A DNA stretch of 64,000 nt from the NCBI RefSeq assembly GCF_019649055.1, contig NW_026570234.1:310001-374000 (forward strand), given 5' to 3'. Below are positions 46,101 through 58,497 of this stretch, piece after piece. Position numbers and translations under genes: made by a program. The stretch is from Paramacrobiotus metropolitanus (taxonomy: Eukaryota; Tardigrada; Eutardigrada; Parachela; Macrobiotidae). The notes under the pieces are model-generated. The model was given only the letters and a program-made list of their open reading frames with translations. It ran no database searches and was not told the origin of the DNA. The stretch's first letter is position 1; every line of letters begins with the position of its first letter.

Positions 46101-47815
46101 ATATAATAATAGACATTTAATACAAAGTCATTGCCGCATTCGTTAAGTAACTCAAAATTAGCACCTAATTAACTACAATCATGCAATAACTGCATTATGT
46201 TATATGGGGATGTTTTAGCAGAGTTTTTATTGTCAAGCTGTCGCTGTCAGGCTGTTTTAATTGTCAAGTCACTGCCAAAGGCATATAAACCAACGCATTC
46301 TGTACATTCTCCGCCCTCATTTAAGCTATGTATGCACAATATATGCAAAACTTAATTAATACAAAGTATGTTTGTTTGTGGTATTTATGTTTTGCCATCC
46401 TGAGAGCGGTGGAGAGTCATATGCAATTAATATCCCAGTCGTATTGGCAGAACTAGCACAGAATGCCAGCAAAAGGTTTTAAGGTTTGATATATTGTTAT
46501 TCAGAAGTCACGTACGGCTCGCTGTATCGATGGTTATGAATCAATATTTGGACAATCGTTTAGGCCAATGAGCTGACGGCAGCAGTGGTTGGAGAAATTT
46601 GGGGGAAAGCGCCTAATGCGAACACATACGAGATTTCTCGAAATATTTTTCGCAGGTCAAGTTAGCACTGACAATCCTACCGACGTACGAGTATGTCTAC
46701 GGATTATGCCTGCGATTTGCTGCTTGTATTTGCAAGATTTCAAAATTTTCTGTAAAATAGTTTAATTAGCGTGGCAAGCAATGAAATTTTATAACAAACT
46801 TGTACGTTACGCAAATATATGAATGCACCTGTTTGCAACAAACATGTTAAAATTTTTCATTTTTCAGCGCGTGACCTTTTGGTATAACACCGTAACTACT
46901 TCGTATGTTACTTGATATGAAACGTTCTCAGTGGGTTTTAAAAATTAGTGATCACACGAAAACAATTGTTAATAAGGAGTAAACAAAAACTGGATAAAAA
47001 TGTTTTTACGATTTACATGATGTACAAATCACAAGTGAATAAGCGCTGCAGCATTAGGAAAACTCCCTGGCGACCGGCAGAGTGTAGGGGGTGATCAAGA
47101 CGGATAATCAGATGACCAGGCCGGCAGTAGCAGCCATCAGCCATACACAATACACCATTAGGGATTACCACTCCTGTCCATTGAAAACTCATTACACTTT
47201 TAAGAGGGATACTTTTCACCAGGTAAACTTTGATTATAACTGCCGTATTATTCTCCTTGATATACTTATACCGCTACATGAATATCACTGTGCAAACCCC
47301 ATCTTTATTTAGTCACTTAAAATCAAACGACCACATCGCTCAAGCCGACATTGATATCGCTCTTACAAATAATGCGGTGATATGATTTATATATTGACGA
47401 CGACATTCATACCCTGCAAATTGTATTGGAAGCTCAGTACGCCGTACAAATCGTGTAGTGTGTGTGGATAATACGTCTCGAGTGCGCACTCTTGTGGCAC
47501 CTGTTGATCTCCACTCCATTTTATTATGAATTAAATCTTTTGTCCGGCCAGGGAAGTTTTTAAATTCCCTTCTGAATTTTACATTAACCATAAGTTTACT
47601 TTTTCCCAGCTTGACTAAACATCGTCGTCATCAAAGACGCTTTACTAGAAATCGAAGTGTCCAACGTCATTTATGATATGGCGATTGGTCAGTAGCGCAC
47701 ACAGCGCGCCTGTACATGTGGGAAGTTTGTGATTTATGGCGCAGACAGTTTATCCTGAACAATTTCGAAGTCTTATTCCCCATCCGGCATCCTCATTTTT
47801 AACCGCCATGAACAG
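43179..47815. other. Gene-free stretch upstream of HHEX
   Basis: 4.6 kb in which I find no credible exon, tRNA or transposon end. It is AT-rich with scattered short open frames that lack coding character. It may hold the first exon and enhancers of HHEX. Confidence 0.45.
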
Positions 47816-50155
47816 AGCACCGAGCTTTTAATTGATAACTTGCTGGGCAAGGGCGATATGAAGGACGGTCAAAAATGCTCCAACGCCGTCGTCTGCGGCC
47901 CAACCTTTCCCGCGTCGGCGGCAGCAGCTGCGGCTGCCATGGATCTTAAGTTGTTTGGATTGCCAGCACGAAATATGGAAATACACGGGGACACTTCGCG
48001 CTTCTTATCATCGATAGCCTCTCCTTTTTTCCCTAATCCTTGTATGCCATTCTTACCCACGACTGCCGCTATGCATAATCTTATGCACTCAATGAGGATG
48101 GATCCACATGCTCAGACTTTCCAAGGATACGGTAATACTGCGCAATTACTTGAATATCTTACGCACGGTAAAATGTTTTTTGTTAAAGACAAAGTACACG
48201 TACTGTAAAACGAAACCTATAATAAAATACTTACAATAAATTCTTTTCTTGCCTGAAGTGAATTTGTTTTGAAGAGACAGCATCTGAATCTCTAAAACTA
48301 CAGTAATAAACTTGACCAGCACATAAGCTAAAAATAATAATACAATAACCAATAAAGACTTTTTATAAACAGACGGAAACCGCGCCCACTTTCAGCTTTT
48401 TTAATAAACTTTCAAAGATTCATTGCAACTGCATTAAATACAATATCTGCGTGTACCTATAGTGCGCTTAAATTTTGTAAAATTAAAGTAAAATGGAGAG
48501 CTGTGCATCAAAAAAAGTATGCGACGCTAAAAATTATAAACTGAAATGAGGTTCGTTATGATGTCAAATAGATCTGGTTTGCATTGCCGACTTTTGTAGA
48601 GTAGTCGTATCCACAATTTGCTGTAGTGTGAAAGTATTATGTTTGGACGTGGAACGGAATCGTACAGCTACAAGACCGCAACAATTTTCCTGCCGATAAT
48701 TGTTGTAAAGTAGTGGTTTAAATTGGAAGAAATAAGAAATTGAAGAGTTTGAAAAGTTTTCGTTATAATTTGTTTCTTTCCAACCACGGCTATCAAAACA
48801 GGTTTAAGGTTGGTGACCTTTTGTGATGCGTTGTTTAACGTGTGACCTTCCATTTTTAGGTTACAAAGGAAGTTTACACGCGCCGTTACCAAACATGCAC
48901 CCATTCTTCCAGCCTTCGCGGCAGCTGCACAAACGCAAAGGTGGACAAGTGCGTTTCTCTAACGATCAGACGGTGGAGTTGGAGAAAAAGTTCAAAAACC
49001 AAAAATACCTCACCCCGCCTGAGCGGAAAAAGCTAGCCAAATCCTTGAGCCTTTCAGAGCGGCAAATTAAGACATGGTACGTGCATACAGACATTGCCAA
49101 CTATTTGCTGAAGTAGGTTCATTTGACAAGTTCAATAACTGCGATAGTGCAGAATTAAAATTGCAAATGAGATGCTAGCAAGATGATTTTATATAGTCCA
49201 TGAAGAGCGGCACATGATTGATTTAAAGTCAAATTGTGACGGCAGCCTCAAATGGCGCCATCTTAAGCGCACTAATATTTAAAGTTCTTTGAAGGTTTAT
49301 AACACCGAAAATGCCATTTAGGCGCCTACGTTTTATTCGAGCGCGATGCTGCTTTTTCGTTTTGAAATATACTTCATCCGATTTACCCGTTATTCGAATA
49401 GGTTTCAAAGATAAGGAATAGCTGTGCAACGAGTATATTAGCAGTGGCATTCAGAAGCTCCCAACTATAACGCATACATCAGTGACCTTTCGTTTAGAAG
49501 AAATTTGTGCAGCAAAGACGTCTCATTTAAAACTACAAATTATTTTGATTAGGAATTTACACTTTATCCGCATATAAAGCTAAGAATAGAATACGTTCAT
49601 GTCTATGACAATACTCATGAATAATTATACAATGGTAAGAAATAATTATTTAAATGCAACAATTAAATAACAGTAAAGATAGTAAATGGCTAAATGCTAT
49701 ATATAATTGTAAACAAGTAAAGCAACCAATTGCTTTTTAGGTTTCAGAATCGTCGCGCAAAGTGGCGGCGCTTAAAGCATGATGGTGAACAGGAACCGCC
49801 AGATTCACCCAGCGGAAATTCCGGCCGCAGTAATAAAACATTACCGGCACATTATGTTGACAAAATGTCACCAACAAGTAGCCGCAGCCATTCTGACGAC
49901 AGATCAAAAGAAACGCGTACAAAAGACTCCATATTAACAGTAGTGCCGTCGTCAGCGGAAAGCAGTAGCAATTTCCAGCGAATTGGCGCGATAAAAACAG
50001 CAACGAAATCACATGACAATAGACCAACCAGCTCAGCAAGTTTGACGAGCGATGCTGGACAGGAAATCTGTAATTCAGACTCGGATTCGGTTAGCAGTGG
50101 TGACAATCAAGACGATGATGTTGTTGACGTTGACGGTTTCAATGGCGATAATTGA
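47816..50155 (+). CDS. HHEX: HHEX homeobox transcription factor
   Basis: Exons 47816(?)-48167, 48860-49076, 49741-50155. The homeodomain spans exons 2-3: HKRKGGQVRFSNDQTVELEK, FKNQKYLTPPERKKLAKSL, SERQIKTW joined to FQNRRAKWRRLK, with the intron inside the W-F of helix 3. Adjacent HKRKGGQVRFSNDQT is diagnostic of the Hex class. The N-terminal part contains a Groucho-binding eh1-like motif (LLIDNLLGKG), an alanine run, and Pro/Phe/Met-rich sequence. The C-terminus is Ser/Asp-rich and acidic (DDDVVDVDGF). Nuclear repressor in anterior endoderm and other tissues. No in-frame ATG precedes eh1, so either ATG 47858 starts the protein or, more likely, an upstream exon joins at the AACAG acceptor ending at 47815. 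Confidence 0.92.
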
Positions 50156-52029
50156 TCTGATTGATTTGCCGTCCTTCTTTTTCACCGTCGCTGCACTATT
50201 ACTGTTTTATCAAATACCGTGCTGGCCGGCTGTACTGTATGGTGTATGTGTAATTTGGCACTCATTTCTACTGACATATTCAAGTTCATTCTGAGATGAT
50301 TAACCTGTAAACAGACATATCATCCTTAATCGCTCTCCGCTAAATCCTGCTGCGGTATGCGAAATGCGGTCAATCTGTCTGAATATGGATGATCAATATT
50401 GTATCTCCGAGAGCGTCTTTTCGCACGGCTGCCAAAATTGCTCTTCGAGTGCCATACAGATGAATTTTCGGTTATATTGAATGGTAGCGATATGAATATT
50501 TTTGTTTTTGCACGATGTACCACACAAAGCAAGGTTCTGTTAACAAAGTCCGAAGCCTGAAAAACTCATTCATACAATTATTTACCAAATTAATGCCAAA
50601 GCTAACTAAGCGTATTTCTTTATTTCACATTGCGCTGTACAGCTGCAAAGTGACAACAGAAATTTGGATTATTGCAATCCTTTAAAAAACAAGGACGCGA
50701 GCCAAAACAGCCCTACATTTATTTTACTTTGGGTTTTCGTATATAGACCTATATCGGGTAAAAATGTTTCGTTTGTTTGACACCGTGTTGCAATATATTC
50801 GAATATTCGATTAATTTACGGTAACTTACCGGACGTTTTTTTTGCAGTAGACAACTACAGTGTATTTGAGCAACTTAATTGCAAACTTTAATAGGACTGC
50901 ACTCAAATCTGGATTACTGCTCGTATTGACCTGTTGATTGGCTGTAGTAAATAGTCAAGTACTAAAAAGTACAGTGTGCGCCAAATAATTCACACTCGTG
51001 GGTGACATAGCAATACGACATCCTCATAATTAAAACTAGTTATCTCTTTTGCAAACATAACCATTTTTGCTAATTTCGATATGTTTTATTGCAAACCGTC
51101 AGATATGGATTCTGAGCAAATTTAGTAAGCACTGAGCATTTTGAGCAATAGATAGCGTTGCACAATATTATGCTCAGGTTTCATCAGTATTCGTACGATC
51201 GTCCATTCCACCATGTATGGGCTGTGTCCAGCCAAATGTGTCGTTGTATCTGTTTTTGCAAATCTTTTCGCTGCATAATGTAGACAAAGAAAATTTCATT
51301 TTTGTAGAAGTTTTATAATAATCCCGATCCGAAGTTATGAACACGCGCAGTAACGTACATTTACTCTGAACACGCAAATGCCCTCGTATGCAACCATCTT
51401 GACCAGCTACGGTACATGTTGTTTTCAAATTCAAGGCGCAGAAAAATGTGTTGTAGGTATTCTAGTCAATGCTTCCACCTTAGCTATTGGGTCATAAGAA
51501 TACATGCGCAAACCTTATCTTTACACATTTTTATATTCAAATAACCTGCACCGCGATAACACAACTTCAGCATTCTGTACATATGCACATTCAAAAAACC
51601 AAAATAATTAAACCCCGGAAAGAATTATAGCAAACGCTCAAAGAGCAGAATGCGGGTACATACATAAATAATACCACTACTTCAGTTCTACTGCATTTGG
51701 ATCAATAATTATTTGAACAAAGTAGTGTGCACACTATTAAAAGACATCACGGTCACATACTGAGCGCAAATTCGAAAATACTGTCAATACAGTGCGACAC
51801 GGCGCTACTGAAGTGAGAAAATGTAAAACTGCATCCTGGCCTGATCCTGATGTCCCTGCTCAATGAAGTCACCGCGCGACAGTTTACCAAAATGTTGCAA
51901 TCAGATCCGGAACTGCAAGGTTGAACTTGTCTGTCTGACTACTTTATAGCCATTGTCCGTTACGAAGCCTTCTCCGGATTCGCGACCTTTTCAAACGTTC
52001 TGCAATAACTGCGCAACCTACTTCTATCG
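50156..52029. other. Intergenic downstream of HHEX
   Basis: 1.9 kb with no recognised gene or element. Confidence 0.4.
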
Positions 52030-52038
52030 TATATAAAA
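52030..52038 (+). promoter_or_regulatory. TATA box of the secreted Gln/Pro-rich protein gene
   Basis: TATATAAAA lies about 200 bp before the start codon and fits a strong focused promoter. It is the clearest TATA box upstream of any gene in the window. Confidence 0.55.
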
Positions 52039-52228
52039 ACTAGCGATCGTAGCCGATTCCGTTTTTTCGTCTCCTCATTTTGGCAGTCCAACTTTTTCTA
52101 CCCGCAACGGTGAATATTTTCATATAGCCGCTGGTCGGCCATAATACATTACACAGCCAGATTATTTTAGGAAAGCAGTTTTTTTTAAATTTTCGGTTCC
52201 CTTTACGGTGTTCTAATAATATTTTACC

Positions 52229-53469
52229 ATGAATTTGAGCGCGGTATGTGTTGCCTTATCATTGGTCATCGGTTGCGCGGTGTGCGCACCGATTAATACC
52301 AATTCCACCGACACCGGCATGAGTACCGAGCAGATGCAGTCCATCCGCCAGCAGTTTGAGAAGGAACAGGCCGAGGTTAGACGCAAACAGGACGAAGAAG
52401 CCTTCCGTCAGCAGCTGCGCCAGGAGAGCCAAATTCAGCAGGAGAACCTCCATGATGCGGCGCCGATTGGAGCAGGATCTAAACTCGTGCCGGGTGTGCC
52501 CATTATCCCCACTGTGCCGGTTGTGCAGACGGTAGGCGGTACCGGATCGGCGGTTCCCATTGTGCCCGTTAAAGTGGATATCACCACTACCACCGCAACT
52601 CCCATGATTCAGGTAATGCGCTCCTATTAATCTTTGGTTAATTTTTTTGATAAGATTAATTTGAAAATGTAATGTACTTGAGAATGTAATTTTGCAAATG
52701 TAATTTGCGAATGCGAATGTAACTGCATCAGTACATAACAATATTAACCATTTCTTTGTGCACGTGGGTAGACTTTGAACAGATATTGGCGTGCATATCG
52801 AGTTTTAATTTTCTCGTACAGACTGAGTGCAATGAACTAATTATACATGAATCCTTGTAAATTTTAATGCATTTCGAATTGCCTAGTTTAAACTTAAATA
52901 TCAGTAATGCCATTCCGCGTTGTATCAAAGGTCATCCATATCCGCCCGCGACTTTGTTAATTATTTTCTTACATCCGTTTTAGGGAAGGGCCGATGACAC
53001 GGATGCGGTGCTGCGAGCCTTCACTGACCTCCTGACACCCAAGATCGGCGGCAACATGATCCCGAAAGGCCCCCCTGCCCAGCCGGCTGCTGCCACTGCC
53101 TTGCAGACTGCCCAGCCTCAGGTGCAGCCGGTAGCCACTGCCCCCATGGCAACTGCCGGCATGGATCCGCGTTTGATGCAGTTTCCCATGGCCGGCATCA
53201 ACGGTGGCGGCATGAACTATCCCATGGGTGGCCTGCAGGCTGCTTTACCGCAGACCGTCTCCATTCCCATGGCCGCCATTCCTCTGGCTCGTTCGGACCA
53301 GCAGCAGCTTCCGCAGACCCAGCAGGCCAACCCGGCATATGGACAACAGCAGCTGATGGCGCGCGACATGAACGGCTATCCAACGATGGTGGACCAGCAG
53401 ACTCTGAACAGCTTATACGGAAACCAGGCCGCGCTGCAGCAACCCGTATACACCGGAACTGGGATGTAA
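52229..53469 (+). CDS. Secreted Gln/Pro/Met-rich low-complexity protein, unrecognised
   Basis: Two exons: 52229-52612 and 52984-53469 in phase 0, 289 residues. The signal peptide is clear (MNLSAVCVALSLVIGCAVCA). A Gln/Glu-rich helical segment follows (QMQSIRQQFEKEQAEVRRKQ, EAFRQQLRQES). Next come Val/Pro repeats (PGVPIIPTVPVVQTV, VPIVPVKVD). A short possible folded or helical block (DTDAVLRAFTDLLTPKIGG) precedes a long Ala/Gln/Pro/Met/Gly-rich tail. No cysteines appear after the signal peptide. I do not recognise a family; such composition is common in invertebrate cuticle, silk or structural extracellular proteins, but that is inference. Strong TATA box and unbroken frame argue it is expressed. 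Confidence 0.75.
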
Positions 53470-53899
53470 ATGAACTGTTGTAGTAAAGTTTGAATTTTTT
53501 TATTGTTTTGAATTTTTAATGCGGATGTGGTAATGATGGTCACTTGCAGTCCCTTGATGAGTCTAATAACTATACCTTCTACTTCTGTCATGAAAAAATT
53601 GCGCTAATAAGACTTGCAACAAACTGATAATCTCAGTTCAAAATGCGTATCAAATTACCGATAGGATAGGTACACCAATAAAATATTATTAAGTATCAAT
53701 AACGATGAACAACTCAAGGTAGTGCGAAAACAGAATCGGACTTCCGTTCTGGAAATCCATCCAGATTATGTTCATAATTCACAGTCGATGGAGATTTAAA
53801 GATAAATAAATGGAACAATAGCATAGCTCATAAATCGACATTTTCTTTAATAAATCCGCAGATGCGAAGGCAGGCACAGACTTTAACGCACAAATTTGA
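53470..53899. other. Convergent 3' region
   Basis: No gene. It lies between the stop codons of the secreted protein (+) and DMAP1 (-). Confidence 0.4.
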
Positions 53900-55978
53900 T
53901 TACAACTCAGCTCCCGCGGACGTGCTTGTCCTCTGATGGCGAATTTGTTCCGCTGCTGTTTTCCGTCGATTACGCTGCAAGAACAACATAGGTAAGAAAC
54001 CAACATCTCCGTGAGTAAAAAAACCAATCAACCTCAATTCATCGTGATGCTGCAAGCAACTGTCCAACCGTTTCATCCCCATTACAAAACTTCTTACCAT
54101 TCCCGATGTCGTCGGCGTAACGTCGATAACACTGCTGATGAGTTTCTTGCCAGCATCGCGATTCAGAGCGCGCTCAGCTTCATCGAACAGCGCAGCAATC
54201 TGCGGATCGGAGGCGCGTTCTCCGGCTTCAGCTTTCAAATGCTGCAGATCGGTTGTGGCACTGGCCATGGCATTCTTGATTTCATACAGGAGGTACAAAT
54301 CGTTGCGTGCCTTGTTGTATTCTTCAATCACGCTCTGGTCGGCCATAGGATGCTCTTCCAAACCCAGTTCATTGGTCATGACTTTGATGGCTGTAGCTTT
54401 CTTCGTGCTGAGATTGTTCGGTAATTTAAGACAGCCGCTGCGGGCATAAACACCTGGAGCCTTCAGTTCGGGGAACTTTAAATCTGCAATAACCAATCAG
54501 CCGTTAAGGTGCCATGGATCAAAACAGAAAATAAAAACTTTTACGCTAAAATTATAAATAGTGGGCCATATTGCTCCAATATTGCTCTTACTAGCTTCCA
54601 AGTTCAGCATGAATCCAGCTGGTCCGGCATCCACACTTTTCCTTTTATCGCCCTTTTTCACTGTGGTGGCAGCCTTCTTTTTCTGTTTCGTACTCGTAGT
54701 CGACTGAGCTTTTTCGCCCGTACGCTGAACTGGACGAGAGCCCGGTGTCCGCGGTTCGGATCCGGTACGATTATGGAAATTCGTCAGCGACATCTGAATG
54801 GCACCATGGCGCCTTTCTCGTTCTGCCCGGTTGGATTTGATTTTTCGCTCCTGATCTTTAAGCTGTGCGTGCTCATCAATCTATCAAAAACCAAAATGAA
54901 ATAACCAATCAATTAAACATTAATTCAACAAACTTAATTCAATTTTCCAATCAATCAACAAAAGTTCAAAAAACGAAAAACGTTACAAAAGAAAATTTCG
55001 ATCGTGAAACGTAACATAAAAATGACAAAAATATAGGTTTCCCGTGCCCAAAAAGCTAATACAAATCAGTATCAATAAATTATTCCGTACCGCAAAACTT
55101 CTAACAGAGGTAGGACCGTAGGTGCTAAATTAGTAACAAAGCTTTCATACTTCTTCCTGCGTCCTTAATTGCAGACGGTCCAGCTGCAAACGTCGTTTTT
55201 TCTCCGAAGCAGCATCATAGGGTGGTAGCGGCGGCCGTTTATCATTTCTGATTCGCAGCATGAAATTGTACACATCTGTGAAACGCGCTCGCAGATCGAC
55301 ACAATCCCGCTTCCCGAACCGTTCCGTGTCCCAGAAATACTGCAGCACCTCGAAGCGCATATCGAACTGACTGACTAAATCCATCAAGTGGCGCGTCGCG
55401 TCTTCCGTCCACGAATCACCAAACTCCGACGGCATCATCTTGTACTCCGCCGAGGAGAATTTCGGCAAATCCAACGGCTCCACAAACGTATGGGGGGCTA
55501 GTTTAGAGAACGGATAATCCTTGTCCACATCCTCCGCTTTGCTCCAGTGCGAGAGGAACTTCTTTCCTTCGGGTTTGGCCAACGGATTGAACGCGCCTAA
55601 CTGCCAACGTCGCGCGCGGCGCTTCTTATCGCGATGGATGGTCTTACGCCAGGATTCTGTGACCGGTGGGGTGGTGGGGATGGTGGTGTAGGTCTCCGGT
55701 AGATCCCCGTCGACAGCCATGATGCTGAAGAGCTCGCGCGACATTCCCTTGGGAATCTTCTTCGTCTTGGGCGTCTTGGCCGCTTTCGAGCCCGATGCAC
55801 CAGTCGGAGGGCCTTCCTGAACCAACTGCGTGCGATCCACCGCCAGCATATCGTAAACATCTTTAAAAAACAAAAATTTATGTACCAAATGATCGATTTT
55901 AGCCAGGGAACTGGAGATCATCCAGAACCAGAACAATGCAGTTACTGCGATCGATGGGCAAAACTTACGATGTGCCAT
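53900..55978 (-). CDS. DMAP1: DNMT1-associated protein 1 (SANT/Myb-like, NuA4/SWR1 subunit)
   Basis: Exons (minus): 55978-55969 (10 bp), 55860-55151, 54880-54592, 54483-54098, 53974-53900, with every phase matching. DMAP1 is a shared subunit of TIP60/NuA4 and SRCAP chromatin complexes. Landmarks: VYDMLAVDR, PKGMSRELFSIM, RRWQLGAFNPLA, FLSHWSKAEDVDKDYPF, then the SANT-like segment SWTEDATRHLMDLVSQFDMRFEVL and DCVDLRARFTDVYNF. A charged coiled region comes next, then the C-terminal domain LKFPELKAPGVYARSGCLKLP and YNKARNDLYLLYEIKNAM. The tiny first exon encodes only MAH plus one base of the next codon. The frame of exon 2 continues open upstream of its acceptor, but that stretch does not match the family. 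Confidence 0.9.
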
Positions 55979-56177
55979 GGTTGCAATACGTTCACAAGAT
56001 AAAAGCGGTACAACGGCGAAAACTCCTAAATGCGTAAAGTTTCGTGATTAGAATTTAGAACTGACTTCCAAAAATATCATAGATATCGGAGCAATCAAAA
56101 AAAGGGCTCAAAGAGATTTAAATATTTATCTAAAAACTCACAAGGTTAGGAAGAACTGAAGCGAACAACTTAAAAAG

Positions 56178-56467
56178 TATGGCGTACCGATTGCGCAAAC
56201 GTTTTACGAACAAACGTTTTTTACTTTTCAATCAAATGTTAGACACAAATAAATCTGACAAATGTTTGCCAACAAATTTTTAACAAACAAATGTCACTGA
56301 CAAATGCTTTCGTGAAAAGACAAATGTTTTTCACTATCAGACACATATTTTTCACTATCAGACAAATGTTTGTTGACAAACATTTGTCAGATTTATTTGT
56401 GTGTAACATTTGACTGAAAACTAAAAAACGTTTGTTCGTAAAACGTTTGCGTAATCGGTACGCCATA
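56178..56467. mobile_element. Palindromic TA-flanked MITE
   Basis: 286 bp (56180-56465) between TA dinucleotides. It starts TGGCGTACCGATTGCGCAAA and ends with its near-complement (TTTGCGTAATCGGTACGCCA). Long imperfect arms extend to the centre. Inside, ACAAATGTTTG and TTTTTCACTATCAGACA words repeat. The TA target site suggests the Tc1/mariner superfamily. It encodes nothing. Confidence 0.75.
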
Positions 56468-56839
56468 AAAAAGTACTTAAAAGTTAATTACAAACTGTGT
56501 AGTGTGTAACAAAACGAGCAGAAATAAGGCTACTGCTGGATTGTAGCGAGACGAGCTTATCATTGCGTTATCGTGTCCGGTCACTCCGGTCAGAGTCCGG
56601 TGCCGCGAACATTTACATACTTAAGAAAACATAGTATGCGAGCGAAAGAATAACTTCTTCTGAACTTCAACAAATTACGTAACGATACTGTACATTCGAA
56701 CAGTTCCAAAAAGAAGTTTATCACTTTTATTCGTCATCTTCTACAAAAAAACGTGAGAGGGTCACAACTGAACACGTACATCCGTCCACCAACCTTCGTC
56801 TAATTCAACAGGTTCACAAGCAAAACTGGAAGTTTCACC
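56468..56839. other. Intergenic, THUMPD3 3' side
   Basis: No gene seen. Confidence 0.35.
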
Positions 56840-58497
56840 TTATACATGCAACGAAGTGCGCAGTAAACAGTAAACGCAGGCACTTAAACCACCAATGTTA
56901 ATATTGATCATCCGTCTGATATACCACTGTTTCCTCGTTTTGACAGCTTCGGAGAAGGCGCGTCGGTCCATGGTGAGAATGACCGCTCGGGTAATTCCTT
57001 CTTTAGATGCATTTGCCATGGCGTCCAACGCTTTAGGGTACAATGTTCTTCGGTCACACTTATGACGCTTCCCGAAAGGGAAATCTGATATCCAGGCATC
57101 CACGCTATGAGGTCGGAAAGGAAAAGCTGCCAAATCACAGTGCAGGACATCTACTGTTGACATAGTTTTGCCGGTTTTACTAGGCATTTCTTTGCAATTC
57201 CTCAGGGTGCTTTCGCAAGCTAGCGCAAAATTATCGCCGGCCAAGAAGTAAGTGCCGGGATAAGATGCAGCCGCTTCGAGGGGGATTGATCCGCTTCCAC
57301 ACATGGGATCGCATACGATGTCGCCTGCGCAATCACGAAAGTTATTAGATTTACACTCTGATACACCATAAATAGAAGCGGCTTCTAGCCTATCCAGTAC
57401 ATCCTGCTCTATCTGGCTTCGCTTTTCAGTTTCGAATTTGCTTTTGAAAGTTATCACCATGCAGTGATTCTTTGGTTGAAACAGGAAAAACAGCTCAAAT
57501 TAAGGTAACAGAATATCGGAAATTTGAGGAAGTAACAAATAAAATGCACAGCACTCAAACTGTAATGATAAAGGTTCATAACAAATTTTAAAAAAATAAC
57601 GATAACCATGTATTACGTAGCTGCAAGTTAAAAATAAGGAGCGTATTTATTTATACAACTCAAAAGTACTAGAAGTACTTGTAATGTAAACCGGCAAATA
57701 TCTACAGAATAAAATAGCTAGGCAATGATTGTCTAGCTGATATACTTAGCTAGGCAATGATTGTCGGCATTCGTAAATACATACCCACCGGATTTAATTT
57801 CGGCTAGCCGGAGCATGCTGTACGAAATGGTACTCTTCAACGTACTTCGGCCAAAGTGAGTAATATTTCGTTTAAATAAAGGTTCTCTTGTCAACGTAAG
57901 ACAGACGCGGACCCGCTCGCCATCCACAATAAGCACAGCCTCCACATCGTAATCCGTCAAATTAACTTTCCACTCGAAAGCTGTATTCAGTGCTCCACCA
58001 AATGCCGGCATAGCTTCCTGCGAAGTAAAACAATGCTTTCCGCTTCTGTAGCATGTGGCACGGTACGATGGAACGAATTCAGTTGGAGGCAGAACACTCT
58101 TGGGAATATCAATCTGATTCCGCTGGAATCGGTCCACTTCCAACTGCTGCATGGCTGCTTTCCAAACCGCGAATCCCGTTTTCCAGTCCACATCATCGCG
58201 GATCGCGATCGACTTCACCTGCTGCAGCGCAGTTTCCTTCGTATCACTAAATGCAATGTTATTTTCTAACAAAACCGAGTACAGATTGTCCACACTGCGC
58301 AACGTGAAGATATCGTTTATCCTGGATAAAGGCACACTGAAGAATATGGCACCGCGCTCGGTTGTTATATCCGAAACATCAGAACCAAAATGCTCCTCGC
58401 ACTCTTCGCGTGCAACACTTTCAAACCCAGACACCACCGTTCCGTATATTCGACAGGCTTGCGTAGGAAGTAGAAACTGGGAATCCTTCGTCTCCAT
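56840..58497 (-). CDS. THUMPD3: THUMP domain tRNA guanine-N2 methyltransferase
   Basis: Two exons (minus): 58497-57789 and 57324-56840. The join uses donor GTGGGT in phase 1, preferred over an overlapping GTATGT because it restores the frame. The protein is about 397 residues. It begins with the ferredoxin-like/THUMP region (YGTVVSGFESVAREECEEHF, then AFEWKVNLTDYDVEAVLIVD). The Rossmann methyltransferase follows, with the S-adenosylmethionine motif CDPMCGSGSIPLEAA and the catalytic-loop motif SDFPFGKRH (family N/SDPPFG-like). It ends INIGGLSACVYCLLR. THUMPD3 with TRMT112 makes m2G6/m2G7 in tRNA. The protein is shorter than vertebrate forms (about 500 aa), so part of the middle may be trimmed. 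Confidence 0.9.

Noticed and set aside
55862-55965. Hydrophobic leader continuous with DMAP1 exon 2 (FWFWMISSSLA)
   Set aside because: It is intron sequence between a GTAAGT donor and a TTTTTTAAAG acceptor; DMAP1 is nuclear and the spliced version matches the family.
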